NCBI GenBank assembly: GCA_003611805.1
Contig: RAYM01000013.1
Span: 1-64,000 of the forward strand
Direction: 5' to 3'
DNA from: a bacterium 1xD42-87
Lineage (GTDB): Bacteria; Bacillota; Clostridia; Lachnospirales; Lachnospiraceae
DNA length: 64,000 nucleotides
In this document: in pieces, positions 43,670-51,972 of the stretch
Numbering within the stretch: position 1 is the first letter of the stretch
How the letters are laid out: each line of letters opens with the position of its first letter
Program-made: the position numbers and the translations under genes
Notes under the pieces: generated by a model
The model's input: the letters and a program-made list of their open reading frames with translations, nothing else
What the model was told of the DNA's origin: nothing
Database searches by the model: none

Positions 43670-46023
43670 AAAACAGGGAGATGAAAAGTTACTTAAGTTT
43701 GATTCCCATTTCGGCAAGAACCCGCAGGAAACAGAACCGTCTGATTCTGCTCTGCATTATCTTCGCGGTGTTTTTCGTGACAACGGTCTTTTCCTGCGCG
43801 GAAATATTCACGGAGGGGCAGACGGAGGGAATGATTCGCCACCACGGCAGTCATCATATTGTGATTAGCGGTCTGTCTGAGGCGCAGGCGCAGGAGATCG
43901 CGGACAGGGAGGACGTGTCTGCGGCTGCATGGTGCAATGCGCTCGGGGAGGATGTTTATGAAGGGTATATGATTAATGACGCGCGTGTCATATTATACGG
44001 CGCGGAAGAAAATTATATTGACGATATCAGGGCATACGAGAGGGAAGGCGTATTTCCCCAAAATGACGGGGAAATTATGCTGAATACGGGCGCGAGGGAA
44101 AGGCTGGGCGTGCAGGGAGGCGACAACGTTACTATCCATGTGCCTGCGGGTGATTTTTCCTTTACGGTGAGCGGGTTCTGTGCCGACGAGTGGGAAAAGT
44201 ACGACAGCAAGTTTGAGGATGTGAGCGCTTATATAAGCGCGGATGCCTTCCGCAGAATCTGCGCCGCAAACAGAACGGGCGACGATTCTGACATGGGGGT
44301 AAAGACGGCGTATTATGTCCGCTTCGCGGATGGTACGGATATCAAAAGCGCACTCTCTGATTTGACAGCGCAGTATGGACTGGCGGACGGGGATATCGAG
44401 GAAAATATAGTCACGATGGGCGTGTCGGGCTCAAGCAGCAGTCTGGCGATACAGAGTTTCTATTTACTTGCCGCCATTGTATTTGTACTGATTTTGACAG
44501 CGGGTGTGCTGATGATTTCAAGCTGCTTAAACAGCACGGTGGCGCAGCGGACGAAGTTTTTCGGGATGATGCGCTGTATCGGTGCAAGCAGGGAACAGGT
44601 GATGCGGTTTGTACGGCTGGAAGCGCTGAATTGGTGTAAGACGGCGATACCTGTCGGGCTGGTTGTCAGCGAGGCGTTTACGTTTGTGCTGTCCGTGACC
44701 TTACAATACAAGGTAGGCGGCGAGTTTGAAGATTTTCGTTACCGATTCAGCATGATTGGTATTGTGTCGGGTGTTCTGGTGGGCGTGATATCGGTGCTGC
44801 TTGCGGCGTATTCTCCCGCGAAACGGGCGGCGTCGGTGTCCCCCGTGGCAGCGGTATCGGGCAATGCGGAAACGGGAAAGGCTGTCGCTCATGCGGTGAA
44901 TACCCGCATCTTTAAGGTGGAACATGCGTTGGGAATGCATCATGCTGTGGCAGCGAAAAAGAATCTGATTCTGATGTCGTTATCCTTTGCCTTTACGGTT
45001 ACTCTGTTTCTGGTGTTTTCCGCCGGACTGGATTTGTTCAACAGGTTCGTGCCCTCGGAGAATGATTTGAGTCCGGATATCAGTATAGCGGCGGCGGACA
45101 GCGCCAATTCCCTTGACAGGGGAATGAAGGAGAAAATGAGTGTTTTGCCCGGCGTGGAAACGGCATTCGGCTGCGCCGTATGTTATGAAACGCCTGCGGA
45201 GATTAACGGGTCTCCCGCAAGTGTCGATTTGATTTCCTACGACGACTGGATGTTCCAATGGTCGGAAAGGTCGGTGGCCAGCGGTGATCTGGAACAGGTC
45301 TCGGGCGATACGGACTATGTGATGACGATTTTTAACATGGACAGTCGTTTGAATACCGGGGATATGGTGAAGATAGGTGATACAGAGCTGACTATTGCCT
45401 GCGTGTGCTCGGAGGGAATCGGGACGGAGAGCCGTCCGGCGATTGTCTGTACGGAGGAGACGTTTATGCGTCTCACGGGTGAGTCGGATTATCAGCTGCT
45501 TGGGATTGATCTTGCAAAGGATGCGTCGGAAAAGACGGTGGAGACGATTCGGGCGATGGCGGGAGAAAATGATTTGATAGACAGGCGCGAGGACGAGCAG
45601 GCGAGCAATTCCGGCTTTTGGGTATTCCGCATAGCGGCTTACGGTTTCCTGACAATCATTGCTCTGATTACGGTCTTTAACATTATGAATAATATTTCCA
45701 TGAGCGTATCCGCGAAAATGAAACAGTACGGCGTCATGCGCGCCGTGGGGATGAGCGTTGAACAGATGACCCGCATGATAGCAGCGGAGGCGGTTACCTA
45801 TGCGGTCTGCGGTCTGGTTATCGGTTATATCGCCGGACTGTATCTCCATCGGTTGTTTATGGTGAGGATTGTCTTTGTGCATTTTGGCGGTTCGTGGAAG
45901 GTGCCCTTTGAACCGCTCACGGTCATTACGATTATCGTTGCGCTCTCCTGCGTGGCGGCGGTGCGCGCGCCCGCCAGACGGGTTCGGGAGATGGCGATTA
46001 CGGAGACGATTAACGAGCTGTAG
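43666..46023 (+). CDS. FtsX-type ABC permease with large extracellular domains
   Basis: The ATG at 43666 has AAAGGAGA 7 bases upstream and overlaps the ATPase stop. The 785-residue protein has an N-terminal membrane segment (LILLCIIFAVFFVTTVF), an extracellular domain of about 200 residues, three segments around 270-390, a central segment near 440-460 (MSLSFAFTVTLFLVFSAG), a second extracellular domain, and a final set of three. This is the doubled FtsX layout of MacB/BceB-like transporters. Extracellular domains probably capture the peptide or lipid substrate. Confidence 0.9.
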   Translation: MKNREMKSYLSLIPISARTRRKQNRLILLCIIFAVFFVTTVFSCAEIFTEGQTEGMIRHHGSHHIVISGLSEAQAQEIADREDVSAAAWCNALGEDVYEGYMINDARVILYGAEENYIDDIRAYEREGVFPQNDGEIMLNTGARERLGVQGGDNVTIHVPAGDFSFTVSGFCADEWEKYDSKFEDVSAYISADAFRRICAANRTGDDSDMGVKTAYYVRFADGTDIKSALSDLTAQYGLADGDIEENIVTMGVSGSSSSLAIQSFYLLAAIVFVLILTAGVLMISSCLNSTVAQRTKFFGMMRCIGASREQVMRFVRLEALNWCKTAIPVGLVVSEAFTFVLSVTLQYKVGGEFEDFRYRFSMIGIVSGVLVGVISVLLAAYSPAKRAASVSPVAAVSGNAETGKAVAHAVNTRIFKVEHALGMHHAVAAKKNLILMSLSFAFTVTLFLVFSAGLDLFNRFVPSENDLSPDISIAAADSANSLDRGMKEKMSVLPGVETAFGCAVCYETPAEINGSPASVDLISYDDWMFQWSERSVASGDLEQVSGDTDYVMTIFNMDSRLNTGDMVKIGDTELTIACVCSEGIGTESRPAIVCTEETFMRLTGESDYQLLGIDLAKDASEKTVETIRAMAGENDLIDRREDEQASNSGFWVFRIAAYGFLTIIALITVFNIMNNISMSVSAKMKQYGVMRAVGMSVEQMTRMIAAEAVTYAVCGLVIGYIAGLYLHRLFMVRIVFVHFGGSWKVPFEPLTVITIIVALSCVAAVRAPARRVREMAITETINEL

Positions 46024-46070
46024 AATGTCCGCAGGAAGATTGTGTACGCGAAAAAGATCAAGAATAAAGA

Positions 46071-46099
46071 TTGCGCTTTAAAAATGTGTGTGCTATTAT
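46071..46099 (+). promoter_or_regulatory. Extended -10 promoter upstream of the pan operon leader
   Basis: TTGCGC (46071-46076), a 17-base spacer ending in TG-C, and TATTAT (46094-46099) form a good sigma-A promoter 48 bases beyond the permease stop. Transcription would start near 46106. Confidence 0.7.
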
Positions 46100-46105
46100 T
46101 TAAGC

Positions 46106-46270
46106 GGACAGTATCCAAGGAACTGTACCAGTGCATATACATGGAAATTTGGCAGCCCCATTTGCGGGCGTATAGGAAATTCTTATAGAAGATGGCTGTA
46201 CCGATGGGCGGCACATTTTGATATAAGGGTCTTTGTATGTGTGTCCGGGCAGTTTCTGCCCGGATTTTTT
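46106..46270 (+). ncRNA. Structured, terminated leader or small RNA ahead of panC
   Basis: From the promoter above, about 165 bases run without a gene to a strong intrinsic terminator: CCGGGCAG-TTT-CTGCCCGG (46245-46263) followed by ATTTTTT. The 5' end CGGACA (46105-46110) is complementary to TGTCCG (46242-46247), which overlaps the terminator's left arm, so the two pairings compete, as in attenuators. Inner pairings include CAGCC/GGCTG (46153-46157 with 46194-46198) and a hairpin within TATAGGAAATTCTTATA (46171-46187). It may be a riboswitch-type leader of panC-panD or a free small RNA. It is not a riboswitch class I recognise; the known pan RNA motif is a candidate to test. Confidence 0.45.
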
Positions 46271-46272
46271 GC

Positions 46273-46446
46273 GCGCATAAGCAGAGTCAGAAGGATTGCA
46301 GAATATGCGCCATGCTTGCATGGGGGCATATGCTGGAAGCCTTATGACGAGCAACGCGAACGAAGGATGCGAAGCATCCTGAGTCTGCTTATGCGCAGTC
46401 CCAAGCAGAGTCAGAGGGATTGCAGAATATGCGCCATGCTTGCATG
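46273..46446. repeat. Mosaic repeat: 42-base direct repeat plus 18-base inverted repeat
   Basis: A 42-base unit at 46281-46322 recurs at 46405-46446 with one difference. An inverted pair, 46273-46290 and 46379-46396 (18 bases, one mismatch; core ATAAGCAGAGT/TCTGCTTAT), frames a block with hairpins CCATG-CTTG-CATGG (46310-46324) and AGGATGC-GAA-GCATCCT (46364-46380). The second direct copy ends 6 bases before the panC ribosome binding site. Cores CATGCTTGCATG and the GAA-loop palindrome also occur at 11.8 and 42.7 kb. Confidence 0.75.
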
Positions 46447-46466
46447 AGTGTCAGGAGGAGAAGATT

Positions 46467-47312
46467 ATGGAAATTACAGGAATGGTGGATGTAGTAAGGA
46501 AACAGGTAAAAGAGTGGAGACATCAGGGACTGACAGTGGGGCTGGTACCGACCATGGGATATCTCCATGAGGGGCATAAGAGTCTGATTGTCAGGGCTGT
46601 GGCCGAAAATGACAGGGTGGTGGTCAGCGATTTTGTCAATCCTATCCAGTTTGGAGTAAATGAGGATCTGGATGATTATCCGAGAGATATTGAAGCGGAT
46701 AAAAGACTTTGTGAAGAGGCCGGAGCCGATTTGATTTTCCATCCGGAGCCGGGAGAAATGTATGCGCCGGACTTTTCTACCTATGTGGAAATGCAGAGGG
46801 TCAGCGAGGGATTGTGCGGCAAAACCAGACCTACGCATTTTCGCGGCGTCTGCACGGTGGTCTGTAAACTGTTCAATATTGTGGGGCCGGATCGGGCGTA
46901 TTTCGGGCAGAAGGACGCGCAGCAGATGGCGGTGATCCGAAGGATGGTACGTGACTTGAATATGGATATTGAGATTGTAGGATGTCCCATCATACGTGAG
47001 GAGGACGGCCTTGCCAAAAGCTCTAGGAATACCTACTTAAATGAGGAGGAGAGAAAGGCGGCTACGGTTCTCTCGAGAGCGGTTTTTATCGGGGAGGATA
47101 TGTTGAAAAACGGGGAGAGGGACACCGATACAGTTTTAAGAGCAATGCGAAAAATCATAGAGGAGGAGCCGCTTGCTAAAATAGACTATGTGGAAATGGT
47201 AGATGCGGATAGCATAGAGCCGCTTACAAAGGCAGAGGGCAGAGTGCTGACTGCAATGGCGGTTTATATAGGAAAAACGAGACTGATTGACAACTTTATT
47301 GCGGAATTATAG
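46467..47312 (+). CDS. panC: Pantothenate synthetase (pantoate-beta-alanine ligase)
   Basis: ATG 46467 with AGGAGG 8 bases upstream gives 281 residues. Hallmarks of PanC are [14 protein letters not shown] (nucleotide-binding HxGH), [28 protein letters not shown] and KSSRNTYL (KMSKS-like). It joins pantoate and beta-alanine with ATP to make pantothenate, the precursor of coenzyme A. panD follows after 23 bases and supplies beta-alanine. No panB or panE is in the window. Confidence 0.95.
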   Translation: MEITGMVDVVRKQVKEWRHQGLTVGLVPTMGYLHEGHKSLIVRAVAENDRVVVSDFVNPIQFGVNEDLDDYPRDIEADKRLCEEAGADLIFHPEPGEMYAPDFSTYVEMQRVSEGLCGKTRPTHFRGVCTVVCKLFNIVGPDRAYFGQKDAQQMAVIRRMVRDLNMDIEIVGCPIIREEDGLAKSSRNTYLNEEERKAATVLSRAVFIGEDMLKNGERDTDTVLRAMRKIIEEEPLAKIDYVEMVDADSIEPLTKAEGRVLTAMAVYIGKTRLIDNFIAEL

Positions 47313-47335
47313 AACTGCGCTGGGAGGAGAGAAAG

Positions 47336-47734
47336 ATGCTTCTAAATATGTTAAAAAGTAAAATTCACCGGGCCACCGTGACGCAGGCAGAGTTAAATTA
47401 TGTTGGCAGCATCACGATTGATGAGAGGCTGATGAGAGCTGCGGGAATTTATGAGTACGAAAAGGTGCAGATTGCAGATGTGGATAACGGCGCCAGATTT
47501 GAAACCTATGTGATTGCGGGTGAGGCCGGAAGCGGAACCATCTGCTTAAATGGAGCGGCAGCCCGTATGGCTGCCACAGGGGATAAGGTTATCATTATGT
47601 GTTATGCGCAGATGACGCCGGAGGAAATAGCAGACAATCCGCCGAAGGTAGTTTTTGTGGACGAGAGGAATCAGATTACAGCCGTTGCCGGATATGAAAA
47701 GCATGGTCGGCTGGGAGCGGAGGAAGAATTGTAA
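47336..47734 (+). CDS. panD: Aspartate 1-decarboxylase
   Basis: The 132-residue proenzyme starts [27 protein letters not shown], so the self-cleavage site Gly24-Ser25 is in its standard place; Ser25 becomes the pyruvoyl cofactor. Lys9, Tyr near 58 (EYEKVQ context) and NGAAAR are also standard. It turns aspartate into beta-alanine for PanC. Starts and stops are close to panC and the symporter gene, indicating one operon. Confidence 0.95.
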   Translation: MLLNMLKSKIHRATVTQAELNYVGSITIDERLMRAAGIYEYEKVQIADVDNGARFETYVIAGEAGSGTICLNGAAARMAATGDKVIIMCYAQMTPEEIADNPPKVVFVDERNQITAVAGYEKHGRLGAEEEL

Positions 47735-47746
47735 ACAGGAGAGGGG

Positions 47747-48724
47747 ATGGGTATGAATCAGATCAAGAAAGTATGTAGCTTTATGTCGTCTAATATTGCA
47801 GTATTAATTATAATCTTTTCTGTGGCAGCGTTCTTTTATCCGAATGGATTTTCATGGGCGACGAACTACACTACACTGTTTTTAGGGGCCGCCATGTTTG
47901 GAATGGGGCTGACAATCAAGACGCAGGATTTTAGGATTGTCTTCACAAGGCCTAAGGAGCTGTGTGTCGGATTTGTCCTGCAGTATACGGTGATGCCGCT
48001 AACGGCGTATGTGCTGGCAAAGGCATTCGGTCTGTCCGCGGATCTGGCCCTTGGTGTGATTCTGGTGGGGTGCTGCCCGGGTGGTACGGCGAGCAATGTG
48101 ATTACTTATGTGGCCGGTGGTGACGTGCCTTTGTCTGTAGGTATGACGATTGTGTCAACAATACTGGCTCCTGTATGTACACCGGTGCTGGTTTATCTGC
48201 TGGCAGGTTCATGGGTGGAGGTGTCGCTTCTCACAATGATGATGTCTGTAATTAAGGTCGTGCTCGTTCCCGTACTTCTGGGGATTCTGATTTATCGAAT
48301 ATTTCCTAAGCAGATTGATGCACTTAGGGATTTGCTTCCGCTGATATCGGTGGTTGCTATTGTAATGATTATTTCCGGCATTGTGGGAAGTAATGCGGAG
48401 AAAATTGTTTCCTGCGGCGCATTGGTTATGGCGGTTGTGGCGATACATAATGTGGTTGGACTGTGTCTGGGGACGGGAGTGGCAAAGCTTCTGAAACTGG
48501 AAGAGAAAAAAGTGACCGCTATAGGTATCGAAGTCGGTATGCAGAACAGCGGACTGGCGATCTCTCTTGCCACAGCTAATTTTGCCGCCAACCCGCTGGC
48601 CACTCTGCCCGGGGCGATTTTTTCTGTGTGGCATAATATTTCCGGGACAATTTATGCGGGTATTCGTCGCGGCAGTGAATCAGAATCAGCTTTTCATAGG
48701 ATATTCCGGCAGCGGAAGATATAA
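47747..48724 (+). CDS. Bile-acid/sodium symporter-family transporter, PanS-like
   Basis: A 325-residue membrane protein with about ten segments and the BASS-family signature GCCPGGTASNVITYVAGGDVPLSVGMT and EVGMQNSGLAISLA. ATG 47747 and ATG 47753 are both possible; GAGGGG favours 47753. BASS members carry bile acids, pyruvate or, for Salmonella PanS, ketopantoate. Position 13 bases after panD in a panC-panD operon argues for (keto)pantoate import. The gene converges with the histidine kinase gene, with a 39-base overlap of coding ends. Confidence 0.85.
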   Translation: MGMNQIKKVCSFMSSNIAVLIIIFSVAAFFYPNGFSWATNYTTLFLGAAMFGMGLTIKTQDFRIVFTRPKELCVGFVLQYTVMPLTAYVLAKAFGLSADLALGVILVGCCPGGTASNVITYVAGGDVPLSVGMTIVSTILAPVCTPVLVYLLAGSWVEVSLLTMMMSVIKVVLVPVLLGILIYRIFPKQIDALRDLLPLISVVAIVMIISGIVGSNAEKIVSCGALVMAVVAIHNVVGLCLGTGVAKLLKLEEKKVTAIGIEVGMQNSGLAISLATANFAANPLATLPGAIFSVWHNISGTIYAGIRRGSESESAFHRIFRQRKI

Positions 48725-50092
48725 AAACACGTCAAACATTCCGCTTTCGGTTTTGACTTCCAGTCTGCCATGATACCGTTTTACAATCTCCTGTATACTT
48801 TGCAGACCGAAACCATGATTTGGTTTATCGGGCTTGGAAGTGGGCAGCAGCGGGCTGTGTTTCGATCTCTTTTCAGATAAGGAACCGGCTCGCTTTTTTG
48901 TTTGATTTACGGAGCCGCTCTTTCCTGCGTCGGGATCCGGATTGCTGACTTCCAGACAGAAAATCCCTTTTCCCGCTTTGCTTTTTACGCAAATTTCCCG
49001 CTGCGGTTCCTCCAGCTTCATGCACGCTTCCGTGGCGTTATCCAGCGCGTTGGCGTACAGGGCGCAGAGATCGGTCTTGTCGTAGGGAAGCTGTGCGGGA
49101 ATTTCTATCTCCATGTTCACCCGTATGTGACAGCGTTCCATCACGCTTTTTTTAACCGTCAGCACGGCGTTGACGGTGGAGTCGCCGCAGTAGGACAGAG
49201 AATGGGAAAACGCGGCATTGCCGGAAAGTTCTTCGGCGTAGGCAGCCCTTTTTTCTTCGGACAGGGCGGACAGAACCTGGATGTGGTTTGCCAGATCGTG
49301 CTTTAACCGTCTCACTTCAAAGTGCTGCTGCTCCATAGCCTCGTAGTACTTGCGGTTAGTCTCCGCAAACATATTTTGCTGTTCCAGTTTTCGCTGTTTT
49401 GCCAGAACCGTGACGCACCAGAGCAGACTGAGGATGGCGAACAGGGAGATCAGAAGCAATACGCCATATTCCCTGTGGACGAAAATGTCAATGTAAAAGT
49501 TGCCGGAACGAAACAGGGTGACGACAGCCAATACAATACCCAAAGGGGTTATAGTGAGGAGAAACAGTAATCGCCACATACTGTCTGAAAGGGTATAATC
49601 TTTATCAGGTGCAAATTTCTTGGCGCAGAGGTACAAAACGAGTGCAAAGGGCAGCGTGGTCAGGCTGGAAACGCTGTAACCGTGTTGGACCGACACCTCT
49701 GAAAAGAGATCGATGATAGGGCTGTCTCCAGAGATGAATACGGTGACCCCGTACAGCTCCGGCGGAAACAGAAGATCGTGGATATAATTATCCCGCAAAG
49801 CGCTAAAAGAAAAGATCGTGTTTGAAAACATCAGCGCGATGGTAATTCGCTGCCAGATGGAGCCTTCACATGTAAGCAGGACGATTGCCAGAAAGACCGG
49901 AGTAGTTGCCAGAATATTAAAGGGATCTCCGATAAAAATGATCATGGAGGCAAGTATAGAACAGCCAAAAAACAGCAGAAAGCGTCTCAACCTTTTTTCG
50001 GAAATTCTGATTAGGTGTGACATGGAACGCATGACGAGCCACCCGGAAAGTAAGATGGCGGCAAAATGCAGGGCTTTAATTAAGGTTTTCAC
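48686..50092 (-). CDS. GHKL (AgrC-like) sensor histidine kinase
   Basis: The 468-residue protein has about six N-terminal membrane segments (residues 1-225), then the phosphoacceptor motif RRLKHDLANHIQVLSAL, an N box CALYANALDNATEACMK, and a C-terminal G box HGFGLQSIQEIVKRYHG. This is the AgrC/GHKL class, which pairs with LytTR regulators; the regulator gene is just upstream on the same strand. A Ser/Lys-rich insert of about 35 residues (VNQTKKRAGSLSEKRSK) splits the ATPase domain, which is unusual. The likely input is a peptide or membrane stress. Confidence 0.9.
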   Translation of the reverse strand: MKTLIKALHFAAILLSGWLVMRSMSHLIRISEKRLRRFLLFFGCSILASMIIFIGDPFNILATTPVFLAIVLLTCEGSIWQRITIALMFSNTIFSFSALRDNYIHDLLFPPELYGVTVFISGDSPIIDLFSEVSVQHGYSVSSLTTLPFALVLYLCAKKFAPDKDYTLSDSMWRLLFLLTITPLGIVLAVVTLFRSGNFYIDIFVHREYGVLLLISLFAILSLLWCVTVLAKQRKLEQQNMFAETNRKYYEAMEQQHFEVRRLKHDLANHIQVLSALSEEKRAAYAEELSGNAAFSHSLSYCGDSTVNAVLTVKKSVMERCHIRVNMEIEIPAQLPYDKTDLCALYANALDNATEACMKLEEPQREICVKSKAGKGIFCLEVSNPDPDAGKSGSVNQTKKRAGSLSEKRSKHSPLLPTSKPDKPNHGFGLQSIQEIVKRYHGRLEVKTESGMFDVFLYLPLPEYPMKS

Positions 50093-50159
50093 GTTAACCT
50101 CCTTCTCAAATCAATGTGGAGAGTGCCCGTATTTTTGGCATTCTCCCGAGTGAAGTGAT

Positions 50160-50207
50160 TCGCAAAGCAAATCTGGAACTTCCAAGTCAGCTTTGCTGAC
50201 TTTGCGA
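50160..50207. repeat. Palindromic repeat between regulator and kinase genes
   Basis: AAGTCAGC-TTT-GCTGACTT (50184-50202) is nested in the outer pairing TCGCAAAG/CTTTGCGA (50160-50167 with 50200-50207, sharing bases with the inner arm). It lies in the 149-base gap of the minus-strand regulator/kinase unit and may tune the mRNA ratio of the two. Confidence 0.5.
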
Positions 50208-50241
50208 AACAGCCATTGCTGTGAGCGGCTAGAACTTCTTT

Positions 50242-50943
50242 TCACCCTATGGAACGGGCGATTTTGGTAAGGGCGGTTTCCCGGTATCGTCTGCTGCAGG
50301 GAAGTTCCCGTCCGTTTATGGTGACGGACTCGCTGCCGAGATAATCCACATGGGAGGGATTGATCAGATAACGCTGGTGAATCCGCACGAAATAGGGAGA
50401 GAGCTGATGCTCGATCTCATCCAGTCTGGCATAGAAAGAATACTCGCCTTTGGCGGTCACCAGCATGACTTTCCGTCTGTCGGAATAAAAAAAGAGAATG
50501 TCACAGAGCCGGAAACGCCATGTGCCGTCCATGTTTTTCAGTGTGAAAGTGCTGGACTCCTCCTGTGCGTACCGGGCGCGTATCCGCCCGAACAACTGCC
50601 GCAGTTTTTCTTCCGTGACAGGCTTCATCAGATAATCCAGCGCGCCGACAAGATAGCCGTCAAAGACATAATCGGAATACCCGGTCACAAAGACGATGAG
50701 AATCTGTTCGTCAAAGGTTCTGATCTTTTCCGCGGTTTCCATGCCGTTTAAACCCTTCATTTCCACGTCCAGAAAGAGAAGGTCGATCTCGCCCGGATGG
50801 TTTGCAAGCCATGAGGCGGCGTTTGTGCCCGAGGAAAATTCGTAGACGATCTCCTCAGCATCCTCGATCAGTATTTTTTCTAATTGGAAACGCAGGGCGT
50901 CCCTTGCGTCTGTCTCGTCATCACAGATTGCGATTCGCAGCAT
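50242..50943 (-). CDS. LytTR-family response regulator
   Basis: The 233-residue protein has a receiver domain (ICDDE, phosphorylated Asp in LLFLDVEMKGLNG near 57, Lys in DYLMKPVTEEKL) and a LytTR DNA-binding domain (about 135-230; ILFFYSDRRKVMLVT, FVRIHQRYLINPSHV). LytTR proteins bind pairs of roughly 9-base direct repeats spaced two helical turns. Just such repeats lie upstream of its start, facing the divergent ABC genes. It probably responds to the GHKL kinase encoded downstream. Confidence 0.93.
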   Translation of the reverse strand: MLRIAICDDETDARDALRFQLEKILIEDAEEIVYEFSSGTNAASWLANHPGEIDLLFLDVEMKGLNGMETAEKIRTFDEQILIVFVTGYSDYVFDGYLVGALDYLMKPVTEEKLRQLFGRIRARYAQEESSTFTLKNMDGTWRFRLCDILFFYSDRRKVMLVTAKGEYSFYARLDEIEHQLSPYFVRIHQRYLINPSHVDYLGSESVTINGRELPCSRRYRETALTKIARSIG

Positions 50944-51022
50944 AAAAAATTCCTTTCAAAAATTATATGACTCTATGTTGAGTATACCACATTTCTTTGA
51001 TAGCGGTTTCACTCAGCGCTTC

Positions 51023-51084
51023 CAAACTTTACATTTCAGACGTCTAAACTTTACATTTCCAGCAGTTTTCCTCCAAACTTTACA
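51023..51084 (+). promoter_or_regulatory. Candidate LytTR operator: three CAAACTTTACA direct repeats
   Basis: CAAACTTTACATTTC (51023-51037), TAAACTTTACATTTC (51045-51059) and CAAACTTTACA (51074-51084) occur in one orientation with start-to-start distances of 22 and 29 bases. The 22-base step is the spacing LytTR dimers use. A possible promoter for the ABC genes (TTTGCA 51113-51118, 16 bases, TATGGT 51135-51140) lies 28 bases beyond the last copy. Confidence 0.6.
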
Positions 51085-51223
51085 GGCGGACGGTCAGAAA
51101 TGACAACTGTTTTTTGCAGGCGGCGTATTTGTGGTATGGTCAATTTGCGGTAAAAACGCGGCAGATGATGGCCGGGAGGGAGAAGGCTGTCTTTCATTCC
51201 GGCAGTAGAAGGAGGAAACGGAT

Positions 51224-51961
51224 ATGCTGTATGTAAAAGAACTCTTCAAATCTTATGAGGCGGGGAAAAACAAATATGAAGTGCTGAAAGGAATTGATTT
51301 TCATGTGGCGCAGGGGGAGTTTGTGGCGGTCATGGGTCCCTCGGGCTCCGGCAAGACGACGCTGTTAAACTGTATCTCCTGCTATATTCCCTTTGATAAG
51401 GGGAATATCAAGTTGGGCGGCGTGGAGCTTGCGGGCATGAACGAGGAGGAGCTGGCAAGGGTCAGAAATACGAAGATCGGGTTTGTGTTTCAGGATTTTA
51501 TGCTCTTAGACGGGCTGACCATCCGGGAGAATATTCTGGTGCCGCGCATTGTGCAGGGAGAGGTACCGGGGGAAGCGGAGAAGCTGGCGGACCAGCTTGC
51601 GGCAATGTTCGGGATCGGGCACATCTTAAATAAATACCCGGCGGAAATTTCCGGCGGCGAGAAACAGCGGGCGGCGGTGGCGCGGAGTCTGATCAACAAT
51701 CCGCTGATCATTCTTGCCGACGAGCCCACCGGGAATCTGGATTCCAAGTCCAGCCGGGCGGTGATCGAGACGTTTATCAACGCGAAACAGAAAATGAATG
51801 CCACCATTTTTATGGTGACGCACGACAGCTTTGCGGCATCTTTCTGTGACCGGGTGATTCTGTTAAAGGACGGGACGATTTACCGCCAGATGGAGAAATG
51901 GGAAGACCGCAGTGTATTTCAGGATCAGCTTCTGGATGCGATCAAGCAAATGAGTGAGTAG
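51224..51961 (+). CDS. ABC transporter ATP-binding protein (BceA/YxdL type)
   Basis: The 245-residue ATPase has Walker A GPSGSGKTT, signature ISGGEKQRAAVA, Walker [13 protein letters not shown] and switch His in MVTHDSF. A GAAGGAGGAAA ribosome binding site precedes ATG 51224. It clusters with antimicrobial-peptide transporters of the BceA/YxdL kind and is followed after 11 bases by the FtsX permease. The LytTR-type sites upstream suggest induction by the neighbouring two-component system. Confidence 0.93.
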   Translation: MLYVKELFKSYEAGKNKYEVLKGIDFHVAQGEFVAVMGPSGSGKTTLLNCISCYIPFDKGNIKLGGVELAGMNEEELARVRNTKIGFVFQDFMLLDGLTIRENILVPRIVQGEVPGEAEKLADQLAAMFGIGHILNKYPAEISGGEKQRAAVARSLINNPLIILADEPTGNLDSKSSRAVIETFINAKQKMNATIFMVTHDSFAASFCDRVILLKDGTIYRQMEKWEDRSVFQDQLLDAIKQMSE

Positions 51962-51972
51962 GGGGTGATGAG

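Noticed and set aside
51023..51084. The CAAACTTTACA repeats as a tiny CRISPR array
   Set aside because: Only three short copies with unequal spacers of 7-15 bases and no cas gene; regulator sites fit better.
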